A stretch of DNA of 9,132 nt from CBIFWW01 sp966186435. GTDB taxonomy: Bacteria; Pseudomonadota; Gammaproteobacteria; Enterobacterales; Enterobacteriaceae. Shown in pieces: positions 1-5,989 of the stretch. The notes beneath the pieces are model-generated. The model ran no database searches and was not told the DNA's origin. It worked only from the letters and a program-made list of their open reading frames with translations. The translations under genes were made by a program, and so were the position numbers. The stretch is taken from contig CBIFWW010000130.1 of assembly GCA_966186435.1 (NCBI GenBank), positions 1 through 9,132 of the forward strand, read 5' to 3'. Position 1 is the first letter of the stretch; each line of letters begins with the position of its first letter.

Positions 1-1358
1 TAACGATGGAGTTCCAGTTCGGGACGAACTGGTCATATTATTCACACTACGTAGGGGATATCTTCGGGGCGCCGCTGGCGATTGAAGGCCTGATGGCATT
101 CTTCCTCGAATCAACCTTCGTGGGTCTGTTCTTCTTCGGTTGGGACCGTCTGGGTAAAGTCCAGCATATGGCGGTTACCTGGCTGGTGGCGCTTGGCTCC
201 AACCTTTCTGCTCTGTGGATTCTGGTGGCTAACGGGTGGATGCAAAACCCAATCGCCTCCGATTTCAACTTCGAAACCATGCGTATGGAGATGGTGAGCT
301 TCTCCGAGCTGGTGCTTAACCCTGTTGCACAGGTGAAATTCGTCCATACTGTGGCTTCTGGCTATGTAACCGGTGCGATGTTCATCCTGGGTATCAGTGC
401 TTGGTACATGCTGAAAGGCCGCGACTTTGCTTTCGCAAAACGCTCTTTTGCCATTGCTGCCAGCTTCGGTATGGCGGCGGTGCTGTCCGTTATCGTACTG
501 GGTGATGAATCTGGTTACGAAATGGGTGACGTTCAAAAGACCAAACTGGCAGCCATTGAAGCCGAGTGGGAAACCCAGCCGGCTCCGGCGGCATTTACCC
601 TGTTTGGTATTCCCGATCAGGATGCCCAAAAGAACCACTTCCAGATCCAAATCCCTTATGCCCTCGGCATCATCGCTACCCGTTCAGTGGATAAGCCGGT
701 AACGGGCCTGAAAGAACTAATGGGCCAGCATGAAGAGCGTATCCGTAATGGTATGCATGCCTACAAGCTGCTTGAAGAGCTGCGCGGCGGTTCTAAGGAC
801 CCGGCAGTGCGAGCTGACTTCAACAATGTGAAGAAAGACCTCGGCTATGGCTTGTTGTTGAAGCGTTACACTGAAAACGTCACTGATGCGACTGATGCAC
901 AAATCCAGCAAGCCACTAAGGATTCTATCCCGCGTGTTGCGCCGCTGTATTTCTCCTTCCGTATCATGGTGGCCTGTGGCTTCCTGATGCTGGGTATTAT
1001 TGCACTCGCTTTCTGGAGCGTTATCCGCAATCGCATTGGTCAGAAAAAGTGGCTATTGCGCGCCGCCTTCTACGGGATTCCATTGCCGTGGATTGCCGTG
1101 GAAGCGGGTTGGTTTGTAGCGGAATACGGTCGTCAGCCTTGGGCCATTGGTGAAGTCTTGCCAACAGCAGTGGCTAACTCCAGCCTGACAGCGGGTGACC
1201 TGATCTTCTCAATGGTATTGATTTGTGGCTTGTACACCTTGTTCCTGGTAGCGGAAATGTTCTTGATGTTCAAATTCGCACGCCTGGGTCCAAGCAGTCT
1301 GAAGACTGGCCGTTACCACTTTGAGCAAGCGACTAAAACCGCTCAACCGGCACGCTAA
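1..1358 (+). CDS. cydA: Cytochrome bd-I ubiquinol oxidase subunit I, 5'-truncated by the window edge
   Basis: This is the haem-carrying subunit of cytochrome bd-I, an inner-membrane enzyme that oxidises ubiquinol and reduces oxygen to water. The reading frame is open from base 1. The first ATG (base 6) is not the start: the codons before it read as the end of a conserved Leu-Thr-Met, and by recall of E. coli CydA (522 residues) this Met is residue 73. The 450 visible residues give exactly the expected C-terminus. Visible key residues (window numbering, E. coli number in brackets) are His114 (H186) and Met321 (M393), the haem b558 ligands; Glu27 (E99) and Glu35 (E107) of the proton path; Lys180 and Glu185 (K252, E257) of the quinol-binding Q-loop; and Glu373 (E445) followed by the GRQPW signature. 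The haem b595 ligand H19 lies outside the window. cydB follows after 14 bp. The promoter, expected to be under ArcA/Fnr control in this family, is not visible. Confidence 0.98.
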   Translation, partial: TMEFQFGTNWSYYSHYVGDIFGAPLAIEGLMAFFLESTFVGLFFFGWDRLGKVQHMAVTWLVALGSNLSALWILVANGWMQNPIASDFNFETMRMEMVSFSELVLNPVAQVKFVHTVASGYVTGAMFILGISAWYMLKGRDFAFAKRSFAIAASFGMAAVLSVIVLGDESGYEMGDVQKTKLAAIEAEWETQPAPAAFTLFGIPDQDAQKNHFQIQIPYALGIIATRSVDKPVTGLKELMGQHEERIRNGMHAYKLLEELRGGSKDPAVRADFNNVKKDLGYGLLLKRYTENVTDATDAQIQQATKDSIPRVAPLYFSFRIMVACGFLMLGIIALAFWSVIRNRIGQKKWLLRAAFYGIPLPWIAVEAGWFVAEYGRQPWAIGEVLPTAVANSSLTAGDLIFSMVLICGLYTLFLVAEMFLMFKFARLGPSSLKTGRYHFEQATKTAQPAR

Positions 1359-1372
1359 GACAGGAGTCCAAA

Positions 1373-2512
1373 ATGTTTGATTATGAAGTATTACGTTTTG
1401 TCTGGTGGCTGCTGATTGGTGTACTGCTGATTGGCTTCGCTGTGGCAGATGGCTTCGATATGGGGGTTGGTATGCTGACCCGCATATTGGGGCGCACGGA
1501 CACCGAGCGCCGGGTGATGATTAACTCCATCGCCCCACACTGGGACGGCAACCAGGTATGGCTTATCACCGCTGGTGGTGCGCTATTTGCTGCCTGGCCG
1601 ATGGTTTACGCGGCGGCTTTCTCAGGCTTCTACGTGGCAATGATCCTGGTGCTAGCGGCTTTATTCTTCCGCCCGGTGGGCTTTGACTACCGTTCCAAGA
1701 TTGAAGACACTCGCTGGCGCAACATGTGGGACTGGGGTATTTTCGTGGGTAGCTTTGTGCCACCGCTGGTTATCGGCGTGGCCTTTGGCAACCTGCTGCA
1801 GGGCGTACCTTTCCATATGGACGAGTACATGCGCCTGTTCTACACCGGGAACTTCTTCCAGTTGCTCAATCCGTTTGGCCTACTGGCCGGGGTTGTCAGC
1901 GTCGGGATGATCCTGACCCAGGGTGCCACTTACCTGCAAATGCGTACCACCGGTGAACTTCACCTGCGCACCCGCACCACGTCGCAACTTGCGGCGCTGG
2001 TTACCCTGGTGTGCTTCGCCCTAGCGGGCGTCTGGGTGATGTACGGTATTGATGGCTATGTGGTGACGTCTACCCTTGATCATCACGCCGCATCCAACCC
2101 GATGACCAAAGAAGTGGCTCATCAGGCTGGTGCCTGGATGATTAACTTCAATGCTACCCCGATCCTGTGGGCAATTCCTGCACTGGGTGTGGTACTGCCG
2201 TTACTGACCATCTTGACTTCACGTGCGGATAAGGGTGCTTGGGCATTCTTATTCTCCTCACTGACGTTGGCGTGCATCATCCTGACTGCCGGTATTGCTA
2301 TGTTCCCGTTTGTGATGCCTTCCAGCACCATGCCGAACATGAGCCTGACCATGTGGGATACTACATCCAGCCAGCTTACGCTGACCGTAATGACCTATGT
2401 TGCTATCGTGTTTGTGCCGATCATTCTGGCTTACACCACCTGGTGTTACTGGAAGATGTTTGGTCGCATCACCAAAGAGCATATTGAAAGCAACACCCAC
2501 TCTCTGTACTAA
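1373..2512 (+). CDS. cydB: Cytochrome bd-I ubiquinol oxidase subunit II
   Basis: This is the second large membrane subunit of cytochrome bd-I, which pairs with CydA and carries no haem itself. The 379 residues equal the length recalled for E. coli CydB, and similarity is near-continuous from the N-terminal FDYEVLRFVWW to the C-terminal NTHSLY. The protein is almost wholly hydrophobic, with about nine membrane segments. Visible conserved residues include the DGFDMGVG motif at 26-33 and the APHWDGN motif at 54-60. The latter contains Trp57, reported near the structural quinone, and Asp58, reported in the proton channel of the E. coli enzyme. The ATG is preceded by a strong AGGAG at 1362-1366 with a 6-nt spacer. 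The gene lies 14 bp after cydA and 14 bp before cydX, so it is surely co-transcribed and its product made in stoichiometric amounts. Confidence 0.98.
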   Translation: MFDYEVLRFVWWLLIGVLLIGFAVADGFDMGVGMLTRILGRTDTERRVMINSIAPHWDGNQVWLITAGGALFAAWPMVYAAAFSGFYVAMILVLAALFFRPVGFDYRSKIEDTRWRNMWDWGIFVGSFVPPLVIGVAFGNLLQGVPFHMDEYMRLFYTGNFFQLLNPFGLLAGVVSVGMILTQGATYLQMRTTGELHLRTRTTSQLAALVTLVCFALAGVWVMYGIDGYVVTSTLDHHAASNPMTKEVAHQAGAWMINFNATPILWAIPALGVVLPLLTILTSRADKGAWAFLFSSLTLACIILTAGIAMFPFVMPSSTMPNMSLTMWDTTSSQLTLTVMTYVAIVFVPIILAYTTWCYWKMFGRITKEHIESNTHSLY

Positions 2513-2526
2513 GTAAGGAGTTATAT

Positions 2527-2640
2527 ATGTGGTACTTTGCATGGATTTTGGGAACGCTATTGGCCTGTGCTTTCGGCATCATTACCGGGCTAGCCCTGGA
2601 GCGTGCCGAATCAACGCAATCCTCTGAAGAAGAGTATTGA
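2527..2640 (+). CDS. cydX: Cytochrome bd-I oxidase small subunit CydX (37 residues)
   Basis: This small gene encodes a 37-residue single-span membrane protein that stabilises the haems of cytochrome bd-I. The translation begins MWYFAWILGTLLACAFG and ends in an acidic tail (SSEEEY). From memory, E. coli CydX is also 37 residues and shares the first 14 residues and most of the membrane helix (about residues 4-24). Only the polar C-terminal tail differs clearly, as is usual for this family. AAGGAG at 2515-2520 is an excellent ribosome-binding site 6 nt before the ATG. The stop TGA at 2638-2640 overlaps the ATG of ybgE by one base (TGATG), so the two are probably translationally coupled. It is easily missed by gene finders because of its size, but position, length and sequence leave little doubt. 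Confidence 0.96.
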   Translation: MWYFAWILGTLLACAFGIITGLALERAESTQSSEEEY

Positions 2641-2933
2641 TGAAAAATATTATCGCAACGCTGTATGCGGTAATGGACAAGGGCCCGCTCAGGGCCTTTT
2701 CCTTAATCATGGCGCTGGTGTTAGCGGGCTGCATGTTCTGGGATCCAACCCGTTTTGCGGCAAAGACCAGCAGCCTGTCTGTTTGGCACAGCTTGCTGAT
2801 TATGTGGGCGGTTTGCAGTGGCGTGATCCACGGCGTGGGCTTTCGTCCGAAAGCCCTGCTGTGGCAAGGGATTTTCTGCCCGCTACTGGCGTTTATTGTA
2901 CTTTTGGTCGGGCTTCTTTTTTTCTTCATTTGA
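2640..2933 (+). CDS. ybgE: Cyd operon protein YbgE, small membrane protein
   Basis: This is a 97-residue inner-membrane protein of the YbgE family (cyd operon protein), whose exact role is not established. The ATG at 2640 overlaps the cydX stop and gives the same length as recalled for E. coli YbgE. An in-frame TTG three bases earlier (2637) would add one residue but is the poorer start. Three hydrophobic stretches are visible: about residues 18-33, 46-64 and 75-96, the last ending in a run of phenylalanines. Recognisable family stretches are IIATLYAVMDKGPLRA near the start, CMFWDPTRFAAKTS in the middle, and GVIHGVGFRPKALLWQG. The ribosome-binding site (AAGAAGAG, 2626-2633) lies inside the cydX coding end. 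It is the last gene before an inverted repeat, so it closes the cyd operon. It is not required for oxidase activity in E. coli as far as I recall. Confidence 0.94.
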   Translation: MKNIIATLYAVMDKGPLRAFSLIMALVLAGCMFWDPTRFAAKTSSLSVWHSLLIMWAVCSGVIHGVGFRPKALLWQGIFCPLLAFIVLLVGLLFFFI

Positions 2934-2952
2934 CCAATAACTATTCGTTATA

Positions 2953-2978
2953 AATTATGGGCTTTTTAGCCCATAATT
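2953..2978 (+). terminator. Inverted repeat between the cyd and tol operons, probable terminator
   Basis: AATTATGGGC at 2953-2962 and GCCCATAATT at 2969-2978 form a perfect 10-bp stem. A further T-A pair can close it to a TTTT loop. It starts 20 bp after the ybgE stop and precedes the first tol-pal gene, which is where a cyd terminator belongs. The T-run after the stem is poor (ATTTACTC), so termination may be partial. The T-run in the loop and A/T-rich outer stem make the structure nearly symmetric on both strands. Confidence 0.6.
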
Positions 2979-3004
2979 ATTTACTCACCCTTTCGTTACC
3001 CCCA

Positions 3005-3033
3005 TTCCCAACCCCCATTACCTTGCGTATAGT
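3005..3033 (+). promoter_or_regulatory. Candidate sigma-70 promoter for ybgC-tolQRA
   Basis: TTCCCA (3005-3010) and TATAGT (3028-3033) are 17 bp apart. The -10 matches the consensus at five of six bases and the -35 at four of six. Transcription would begin near 3040, leaving a short leader of about 27 nt before the GTG of ybgC. It is the best promoter-like pair in the 133-bp gap after ybgE. Read by eye only. Confidence 0.5.
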
Positions 3034-3066
3034 AGGCAGCGTTTATTGGCATTACCGGGATGTAAA

Positions 3067-3471
3067 GTGAACACAACGCTATTTCGATGGCCGGTTCGGG
3101 TCTATTACGAAGATACCGACGCCGGTGGTGTGGTTTACCACGCCAGTTATGTCGCCTTCTATGAAAGAGCACGAACAGAAATGCTGCGCGCGCACCACTT
3201 TAGCCAACAGGCTCTGATGGAAGATCGCGTAGTGTTTGTAGTACGGAAGATGACCCTGGAATACCTTGCGCCCGCCCGCCTTGATGATTTACTCGAAATC
3301 CAGACGGAAATCACAACTATGCGCGGCACCTCATTGGTGTTTACGCAAAAGATCGTCAACAAAGACGGCAAAATCCTCAATGAAGCTGAGGTGCTGATTG
3401 TCTGCGTTGATCCACATCTAATGAAGCCTCGTGCGCTTCCCAAGTCTATTGTCGCGGAGTTTAAGCAGTGA
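3067..3471 (+). CDS. ybgC: Acyl-CoA thioester hydrolase YbgC, hotdog fold
   Basis: This is a 134-residue cytoplasmic thioesterase of the 4-hydroxybenzoyl-CoA thioesterase (hotdog) family, encoded first in the tol-pal operon in most proteobacteria. The active-site loop YYEDTDAGGVVYHASY (13-28) contains Asp18, the catalytic residue known for the family, and His25. Related enzymes hydrolyse short-chain or malonyl-type acyl-CoA, and an association with phospholipid synthesis has been proposed; its link to Tol function is unclear. The start chosen is GTG at 3067, giving MNTTLFRWPVRV and the same 134 residues recalled for E. coli. An upstream in-frame TTG (3046) would add seven unsupported residues. 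The Shine-Dalgarno is weak (CCGGGA, 3055-3060), and an ATG directly followed by TAA lies at 3060-3065. The stop TGA overlaps the GTG of tolQ. Confidence 0.96.
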   Translation: MNTTLFRWPVRVYYEDTDAGGVVYHASYVAFYERARTEMLRAHHFSQQALMEDRVVFVVRKMTLEYLAPARLDDLLEIQTEITTMRGTSLVFTQKIVNKDGKILNEAEVLIVCVDPHLMKPRALPKSIVAEFKQ

Positions 3472-4160
3472 CTGAGATGAATATCCTTGATTTGTTCCTG
3501 AAGGCTAGCCTTTTGGTCAAGTTCATCATGTTGATTTTGATTTGTTTCTCTATTACTTCATGGGCAATCATCATTCAGCGAACGCGTATTCTGAACGCCG
3601 CCACCCGCGATGCCGAAACCTTCGAAGATAAATTCTGGTCTGGCATCGAGCTTTCTCGTTTATACCAGGAAAGCCAGGGCCGCCGTGATTCACTGGCTGG
3701 TTCAGAGCAGATTTTCTACGCCGGTTTTAAAGAGTTCGTTCGGTTGCATAAAGCGAACAGCCATGCGCCAGAAGCGGTAGTGGAAGGGGCCTCCCGTGCG
3801 ATGCGCATCTCTATGAACCGTGAACTGGAAAACCTGGAAAACCACATCCCTTTCTTGGGCACCGTCGGCTCCATCAGCCCGTACATCGGCCTGTTCGGTA
3901 CCGTATGGGGCATCATGCATGCCTTTATTGCTCTGGGTAATGTTAAACAAGCCACTCTGCAAATGGTTGCACCGGGTATTGCCGAAGCGCTGATTGCTAC
4001 TGCAATCGGTCTGTTTGCCGCCATCCCAGCAGTAATGGCCTACAACCGCTTGAATCAGCGCGTGAATAAGCTTGAACTTAACTACGATAACTTTATGGAA
4101 GAGTTCACGGCTATCCTGCACCGCCAGGCTTTCAGCACCAGCGAGAGCAACAAGGGGTAA
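3468..4160 (+). CDS. tolQ: Tol-Pal motor protein TolQ, MotA/TolQ/ExbB proton channel family
   Basis: This is the multi-span stator subunit of the Tol motor in the inner membrane; with TolR it uses the proton gradient to energise TolA. It has 230 residues, the same as recalled for E. coli. Three membrane segments are visible: about 14-36, 128-158 and 165-192. Between the first and second is a large cytoplasmic loop. Thr145 (in GLFGTVWG) and Thr178 (in ALIATAIG), which line the proton path in the TolQ/ExbB family, are both present. The start is GTG at 3468, sharing GTGA with the ybgC stop, which implies translational coupling. A second in-frame ATG lies at 3477 (residue 4) and could also initiate. 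TolR follows after 3 bp, consistent with a fixed TolQ:TolR assembly (five to two in related motors). Confidence 0.98.
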   Translation: MTEMNILDLFLKASLLVKFIMLILICFSITSWAIIIQRTRILNAATRDAETFEDKFWSGIELSRLYQESQGRRDSLAGSEQIFYAGFKEFVRLHKANSHAPEAVVEGASRAMRISMNRELENLENHIPFLGTVGSISPYIGLFGTVWGIMHAFIALGNVKQATLQMVAPGIAEALIATAIGLFAAIPAVMAYNRLNQRVNKLELNYDNFMEEFTAILHRQAFSTSESNKG

Positions 4161-4163
4161 ACC

Positions 4164-4592
4164 ATGGCCAGAGTACGTGGGCGAGGCCGCCGGGAGCTTA
4201 AATCTGAGATTAACATCGTTCCGTTGCTGGATGTGTTGTTGGTGCTGCTGCTGATCTTTATGGCAACCGCTCCAATCATTACCCAGAGCGTGGAAGTTGA
4301 TCTACCGGATGCAACGGATTCTCAATCGGTCAGCACTAATGACGATCCGCCGGTAATTATCGAGGTTTCCGGGGTAGGGCAGTACAGCGTGGTGGTTGAA
4401 AAAGATCGTATGGATCAGTTGCCGCCGGAGCAGGTTATTGCAGAAGCGCAGCGTCGCTTGCAAACCAACCCGAAAACGGTCTTTTTGATCGGTGGTGCTA
4501 AAGAAGTGCCTTACGACGAAATCATCAAAGCCTTAAACCTACTGCATCAGGCTGGCGTGAAATCTGTTGGGTTAATGACTCAACCAATTTGA
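4164..4592 (+). CDS. tolR: Tol-Pal motor protein TolR, ExbD/TolR family
   Basis: This is the bitopic partner of TolQ in the proton-driven Tol motor. The 142 residues match the recalled E. coli length. A basic cytoplasmic N-terminus (MARVRGRGRR) is followed by one membrane helix at about 18-40. Asp23 in VPLLDVLLVLLL is the protonatable residue essential in ExbD/TolR proteins. The rest is a periplasmic domain able to bind peptidoglycan, with recognisable family stretches such as PKTVFLIGGAKEVPYDEI and the C-terminal GVKSVGLMTQPI. The ATG lies 3 bp after the tolQ stop, and its ribosome-binding site AAGGGGT overlaps the tolQ end. A 37-bp gap with no clear signal separates it from tolA. Confidence 0.98.
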   Translation: MARVRGRGRRELKSEINIVPLLDVLLVLLLIFMATAPIITQSVEVDLPDATDSQSVSTNDDPPVIIEVSGVGQYSVVVEKDRMDQLPPEQVIAEAQRRLQTNPKTVFLIGGAKEVPYDEIIKALNLLHQAGVKSVGLMTQPI

Positions 4593-4629
4593 TGTCGGGT
4601 TTATAGCTAACAGCGTTTGGGAACCGAGA

Positions 4630-5859
4630 GTGTCAAAGGCAACCGAAGAGAACAAGAAGCTTAAACGGGCGGTGATCGTTTCAGTTGTATTGCATATCGT
4701 ATTGATTGCAATCCTGATCTGGAGTTCGTTCGATGAGCACATTGACGCCAGCGCAGGTGGGGGCGGCGGGTCTGCTATTGATGCCGTCATGGTCGATCCG
4801 GGCGCGGTTGTACAACAATACAACCGCCAGCAACAACAATCCGCCAGCGCCCAGCGTGCTGCCCAGCAACGGGAAAAGCAGGCTGAGCAACAGGCGAAAG
4901 AGTTGCAGGAAAAACAAGCCGCAGAAGCCGCGCGTCAGAAGCAGATAGATCAAGAGCAGAAGCAGGCCCAGGAGCAGGCTAAACAGCAGGCAGCGGAAGC
5001 GGCTAAACAAGCCGAAGAAGCGAAAAAGCAGGCTGAGCAAGCGGCCAAACAGGCTGCCGCTGACGCGCAGAAACAGGCTCAGGCCGACGCTGCGAAGAAA
5101 GCTGCTGCGGATGTACAGAAAAAAGCACAAGCTGAAGCGGCAAAAGCCGCTGCGGCTGATGCCCAGAAGAAAGCACAGGAAGAAGCCGCTAAAGCCGCTG
5201 CCGCAGCTAAAAAGGCCCAGCAGGACGCTGAGAAGAAAGCGCAACAAGAAGCGGCTAAACAGGCTGCTGCTGAAAAAGCCGCAGCTGACAAAGCTGCCGC
5301 CGCACAGGCTGTTGCCAATAAAGCCGCAGCTGAAAAAGCGGCTGCTGCCAAGGCTGCCTCCGAAAAGGCTGCTGCGGATAAAGCGGCGGCTGCCAAAGTT
5401 GCTGCCGATAAAGCCGCCGCTAAGAAAGCGGCTGCTGCGAAAGCCAAAGCTGATAAAGAGGCGGCTTCTGGGGTTGATGATTTGCTCGGTGATTTAAGCT
5501 CTGGCAAAAATGCGCCTAAGGGTAATGCCCCGGGTACTGCTGGCGGTAACTCTCCGGCTAAAGGTGCGAAACCAGGGCAGGGTGGGGCTTCTCAGGCGGA
5601 AATAGCTGCCTATGGCTCACAAATTAAAAGTGCAATTGAAAGCAAGTTTTATGATGCGTCATCTTATGCAGGTAAAACCTGTACGTTGCGGATCAAAATG
5701 GCCCCTGATGGGCTATTGCTGGATATTCAATCTGAAGGTGGCGACCCTGCGCTTTGCCAGGCCGCTGTATCAGCTGCTCGCCAGGCTAAGTTCCCTAAAC
5801 CACCTAGCCAGGCCGTTTACGAAATCTTTAAGAATGCACCGCTGGACTTCAAACCATAG
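4630..5859 (+). CDS. tolA: Cell-envelope integrity protein TolA
   Basis: TolA bridges inner and outer membranes and passes motor force from TolQR to TolB and Pal. It is also an entry receptor for group A colicins and filamentous phage in E. coli. The start is GTG at 4630 (as in E. coli by recall) with a weak GGGA about 8 nt upstream. Domain I has a membrane helix at about 13-33 with Ser18 and His22, the face that contacts TolQR. A glycine hinge (43-47) follows. Domain II, about 60-281, is a long Ala/Lys/Gln-rich helix ending in a 13-unit pentapeptide repeat. A second Gly/Pro/Asn hinge covers about 291-320. Domain III, about 321-409, is the globular TolB/Pal/colicin-binding part, with Cys351 and Cys376 at the 25-residue spacing of the known disulfide. 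Total length is 409 against about 421 in E. coli; the difference lies mainly in domain II, which varies freely in length. Confidence 0.98.
   Translation: MSKATEENKKLKRAVIVSVVLHIVLIAILIWSSFDEHIDASAGGGGGSAIDAVMVDPGAVVQQYNRQQQQSASAQRAAQQREKQAEQQAKELQEKQAAEAARQKQIDQEQKQAQEQAKQQAAEAAKQAEEAKKQAEQAAKQAAADAQKQAQADAAKKAAADVQKKAQAEAAKAAAADAQKKAQEEAAKAAAAAKKAQQDAEKKAQQEAAKQAAAEKAAADKAAAAQAVANKAAAEKAAAAKAASEKAAADKAAAAKVAADKAAAKKAAAAKAKADKEAASGVDDLLGDLSSGKNAPKGNAPGTAGGNSPAKGAKPGQGGASQAEIAAYGSQIKSAIESKFYDASSYAGKTCTLRIKMAPDGLLLDIQSEGGDPALCQAAVSAARQAKFPKPPSQAVYEIFKNAPLDFKP
5275..5469 (+). repeat. In-frame 15-bp (pentapeptide KAAAx) repeat in tolA, 13 units
   Basis: TolA residues 216-280 can be divided without any gap into 13 five-residue units of the form Lys-Ala-Ala-Ala-x, where x is Asp, Glu, Ala, Asn, Ser or Lys. 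Units with changes are QAVAN, KAASE, KVAAD, KAKAD and KEAAS. At DNA level this is a degenerate 15-bp tandem repeat. It forms the end of the long periplasmic helix, so gain or loss of units changes the reach of TolA while keeping frame. Upstream, residues 124-215 are a less regular Ala/Lys/Gln repeat. Confidence 0.85.
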
Positions 5860-5864
5860 ATGCG

Positions 5865-5888
5865 TTTTCCTCCTCACAAGGAGGAAAT
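5865..5888 (+). terminator. Hairpin after tolA, possible weak terminator or attenuator
   Basis: TTTCCTCCT (5866-5874) and AGGAGGAAA (5879-5887) form a perfect 9-bp stem with a four-base CACA loop, starting 7 bp after the tolA stop. It is followed only by TTT and, after four other bases, TTTT, so strong intrinsic termination is not expected. In E. coli tolB-pal-cpoB is transcribed both with the upstream genes and separately, so partial termination or transcript stabilisation here would make sense. This is inference. Confidence 0.5.
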
Positions 5889-5926
5889 TTCTACGGTTTT
5901 AGGCCACTGTGTTAGGTAGTTTTATT

Positions 5927-5955
5927 TATCCAATTTGTTAACATTCTGCTAAATT
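5927..5955 (+). promoter_or_regulatory. Candidate internal promoter for tolB-pal-cpoB (extended -10)
   Basis: The 130-bp tolA-tolB gap is A/T-rich. TGCTAAATT at 5947-5955 reads as an extended -10 (TG-C-TAAATT, four of six). A poor -35 (TATCCA, 5927-5932) lies 17 bp before it. Transcription would begin near 5962, about 28 nt before the tolB start. An internal promoter upstream of tolB is known in E. coli; that this exact pair is used is a guess. Confidence 0.35.
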
Positions 5956-5979
5956 ATTGCGGGCATTTGGCCCTGGCAC

Positions 5980-5984
5980 GGGAG
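5980..5984 (+). promoter_or_regulatory. Ribosome-binding site deciding the tolB start
   Basis: GGGAG ends 2 nt before an ATG at 5987 and 5 nt before a second ATG at 5990. The second has the more usual spacing and gives the N-terminus MKQALKV recalled for E. coli TolB. The first would only add one Met. Confidence 0.6.
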
Positions 5985-5989
5985 TTATG

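Noticed and set aside
2603..2953. 116-codon + strand frame over cydX end and ybgE
   Set aside because: Out of frame with both recognised genes; it has no family resemblance and no suitable start signal.
4681..5507. Long open frames on the - strand opposite tolA (188 and 142 codons)
   Set aside because: They arise from the Ala/Lys-rich repeat: GCN and AAR codons read backwards give Leu/Phe- or Ala-rich frames without stops. No ribosome-binding site or family resemblance.
5957..5989. Upstream TTG extension of TolB
   Set aside because: It would put eleven residues before a normal signal peptide, has no ribosome-binding site, and overlaps the likely promoter.
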